A stretch of 64,000 nt of DNA from Nitrospirota bacterium. Lineage in GTDB: Bacteria; Nitrospirota_A; Leptospirillia; Leptospirillales; Leptospirillaceae. The stretch lies in assembly GCA_021844275.1 (NCBI GenBank), contig JAKBTR010000113.1, forward strand, positions 17,900 through 81,899. Direction: 5' to 3'. How positions within the stretch are numbered: position 1 is the stretch's first letter; the number at the start of each line of letters is the position of its first letter. A program made the position numbers and the translations under genes. This document shows, piece after piece, positions 63,893 to 64,000 of the stretch. The notes below the pieces were generated by a model, which had not been told where the DNA came from, ran no database searches, and saw nothing but the letters and a program-made list of their open reading frames with translations.

Positions 63893-64000
63893 TAAATATT
63901 CCTCCCATTAAATTAATTAAAAAGGCTATGTTGCCGTTTCATGTTGTAGCTCATAGCGACCAGCTGATACAGTCAACCACAGAGCGGAGTTGAGATGCTC
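63893..64000 (-). other. Right-edge sequence, possible transposase C-terminus
   Basis: The minus strand encodes YQLVAMSYNMKRQHSLF followed by a stop, which resembles the last helix of DDE transposases (for example AYNLKR ends). A stop codon lies two codons before it in the same frame, so it would be broken or is chance. The AT content is higher than in the host genes. The window ends here. Confidence 0.25.

Overview
The window looks like a chromosomal segment of a moderately GC-rich Gram-negative bacterium. It carries the genes of an outer membrane: lipid A synthesis (lpxA, lpxD, lpxI), bamA and skp. The protein set resembles an acidophilic, Leptospirillum-like member of the Nitrospirota: a Thermus/Rickettsia-type isocitrate dehydrogenase, a DsrE/TusA cluster, a late cobalamin pathway and a tetraheme c554-type cytochrome beside paired efflux pumps. 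The taxonomic call is an inference from content, not from a marker gene.

Layout. 1-6.4 kb (minus): bamA-skp-lpxD-fabZ-lpxA-lpxI and the start of a Gfo/Idh/MocA oxidoreductase, with many overlaps. 6.6-9.0 kb: tRNA-Phe with a near-consensus promoter, then an accessory patch holding a decayed ISAzo13-type transposase, a coiled-coil gene with a 33-bp tandem repeat and a decayed tyrosine recombinase. 9.0-10.4 kb: isocitrate dehydrogenase whose C-terminal domain is a separate gene. 10.8-14.2 kb (minus): cobC-cbiA-cbiC. 14.4-17.5 kb (plus): an aldo/keto reductase and a five-gene DsrE/TusA-like cluster. 17.6-26.9 kb (minus): hrcA-grpE-dnaK-dnaJ under a sigma70 promoter with a perfect CIRCE, followed closely by rsmE, an RDD protein, a TPMT-like methyltransferase and cobU-cobT-cobS. 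27.1-35.1 kb (minus): a TetR-headed operon with a tetraheme cytochrome, two HlyD/MFS pairs and one TolC-like protein. 35.2-51.2 kb (minus): housekeeping genes, namely fdhE, rel, recJ, secF, secD, yajC, tgt, argS, tsaD, clpC and an M23 peptidase. 51.9-63.6 kb: short, mostly divergent regulator/enzyme pairs (MarR/aminotransferase, LysR/EamA exporter, Rrf2/NDH-2-like, ArsR/cupin) plus a TPP enzyme, a DUF5069-DUF1348 fusion and a phosphoesterase broken by one base. 63.8 kb: only the 3' half of a tRNA-Thr, which looks like the attachment site of an element lying to the right of the window.

How the genes fit together. The left block supplies lipid A precursors and the machinery that folds outer-membrane proteins; secD, secF and yajC supply the export step. 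The two cobalamin blocks cover a mid-pathway methylmutase, a,c-diamidation and nucleotide-loop assembly. The most unusual items are the split isocitrate dehydrogenase, the paired GTCAA-N5-TTGAC sites around a divergent MarR promoter, a 37-residue membrane ORF filling the secF-recJ gap, the c554-type cytochrome inside an efflux operon, the single-base frameshift in the phosphoesterase motif, and the mobile-element relics beside the two tRNA loci. I saw no CRISPR array and no rRNA, and I recognised no riboswitch.
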